In this document: positions 63,436 to 64,000 of the stretch, in pieces
Layout: the number at the start of each line of letters is the position of its first letter
Numbering within the stretch: position 1 is the first letter of the stretch
Assembly (NCBI RefSeq): GCF_003696265.1
Contig: NZ_RFFH01000004.1
Coordinates: forward strand, 248,001 to 312,000
DNA length: 64,000 nucleotides
From: Nocardia stercoris
GTDB taxonomy: Bacteria; Actinomycetota; Actinomycetes; Mycobacteriales; Mycobacteriaceae
Reading direction: 5' to 3'
The notes under the pieces: generated by a model
What the model was told of the DNA's origin: nothing
What the model saw: the letters and a program-made list of their open reading frames with translations, nothing else
Databases searched by the model: none
Made by a program: the position numbers and the translations under genes

Positions 63436-64000
63436 GTGACTCGGATCTTGATCGTCGACAACTACGACTCGTTCACCTTCAATCTGGTGCAGATGATGAG
63501 CGAGGTCGCCGGTGTGACGGTGGTCGTCGTGCCCAACGATGCCGACATCGACGCGGTGGACCTCGATTCCTTCGACGGTGTCGTGCTGTCACCCGGCCCG
63601 GGAAATCCCACGCGGGCAGCGGATTTCGGTATCTGCGCCACCGTGCTGGAACGGTTCGGCGGCCCGGTGCTGGGAGTGTGCCTGGGGCACCAGGGGATCG
63701 GCGTCGCCTACGGGGGCACGCTGGTGCGGGCCGAGCATCCCATGCACGGCCGCACCTCGGTGGTCCGCCACGACTCGGACGTGCTGTTCGACGGTGTGCC
63801 GCAAGAATTCTCGGTGGTCCGCTACCACTCGCTGATCCTCACCGAACTGGGGCCGCGGCTCCGCGCGATCGCCTGGACCGACGCCGGCGAGATCATGGGG
63901 CTGCGGCACACCGAACGTCCGCTGTGGGGTGTGCAGTTCCATCCCGAATCGATCCTGACCGAGTACGGCGCGCGGATCGCCGCCAACTTCTGTGCGCTCG
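63436..64000 (+). CDS. PabA/TrpG-type glutamine amidotransferase, truncated by window end
   Basis: The first 188 residues of a class I glutamine amidotransferase. DNYDSFTFNLVQ and LSPGPGNP are typical of anthranilate or aminodeoxychorismate synthases. The catalytic Cys82 (GVCLGHQ) and His169/Glu171 (FHPES) are present. The frame is still open at the edge, so this could be a 190-200 residue PabA or TrpG, or the N-terminal half of a fused PabAB/PhzE-type enzyme. A GTG start with a weak ribosome site. It faces away from the lactate-monooxygenase/NRPS-like pair across a 256-base promoter region. Confidence 0.9.
   Translation, partial: MTRILIVDNYDSFTFNLVQMMSEVAGVTVVVVPNDADIDAVDLDSFDGVVLSPGPGNPTRAADFGICATVLERFGGPVLGVCLGHQGIGVAYGGTLVRAEHPMHGRTSVVRHDSDVLFDGVPQEFSVVRYHSLILTELGPRLRAIAWTDAGEIMGLRHTERPLWGVQFHPESILTEYGARIAANFCAL

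Overview
The window reads as chromosomal DNA from a mycolic-acid-containing actinomycete, most likely Nocardia or a close relative such as Rhodococcus. The base composition is strongly GC-rich and codons end mostly in G or C. A complete mce lipid-import operon, homologues of the mycobacterial mycolate reductase CmrA, FadE5 and DesA3, a membrane adenylate cyclase, many TetR regulators and an IdeR-like iron box all fit that group. I count about 61 protein genes plus two small candidate ORFs, two tRNA genes (His, Gly), several strong hairpin terminators and a set of inverted-repeat operators. I see no rRNA, CRISPR array, prophage or intact transposon.

Layout, left to right. 1-17.6 kb: the tail of an L,D-transpeptidase, a MarR-controlled flavin monooxygenase/FMN reductase pair, an SRPBCC protein behind an iron box, small secreted and membrane proteins, an aldehyde dehydrogenase, an Old Yellow Enzyme with a divergent TetR, an adenylate cyclase, tRNA-His and orn. 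A DUF853 ATPase, an Rpn-like nuclease gene and a CmrA-like reductase follow. The ldt, orn, DUF853 and cmrA genes occur in the same relative order as Rv2518c-Rv2511-Rv2510c-Rv2509 of M. tuberculosis, so this is old core chromosome with insertions. 17.9-26.8 kb: a tightly coupled yrbEAB-mceABCDEF-mas operon with a strange duplicated ORF at the mceD/mceE junction. 27-38.5 kb: lipid and redox genes, namely a VOC protein, PadR plus dienoyl-CoA reductase, an MFS exporter with a divergent XRE regulator, FadE5, and a TetR divergent from a ferredoxin-reductase/DesA3 desaturase pair.

38.5-52.6 kb: an Imm51-like/DUF4254 pair, an ABC-2 exporter of three genes, an exported SRPBCC protein, a Nudix hydrolase, a TetR-autoregulated FtsX-type ABC exporter with a near-perfect 33-bp operator, a xylose/ribose-type ABC importer, and a secreted lipase with its own TetR. 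52.7-64 kb is the most unusual part. It holds a 1017-residue FHA / [4Fe-4S] membrane / ferredoxin / pyridine-nucleotide oxidoreductase fusion facing a second FHA protein, and then a 1535-residue NRPS-like protein. That protein combines a formyltransferase-like head, a truncated condensation-like region, an adenylation domain with damaged core motifs, an Ala/Gly linker where a carrier domain should be, and an intact thioester-reductase domain. It sits beside a lactate 2-monooxygenase-like gene and the start of a PabA/TrpG-like amidotransferase.

Functionally, much of the window is built for uptake, desaturation and oxidation of lipids and for flavin-dependent redox chemistry, with many local one-component regulators whose operators can be seen directly. 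All family names come from reading motifs and from knowledge of the families; no database search was run.
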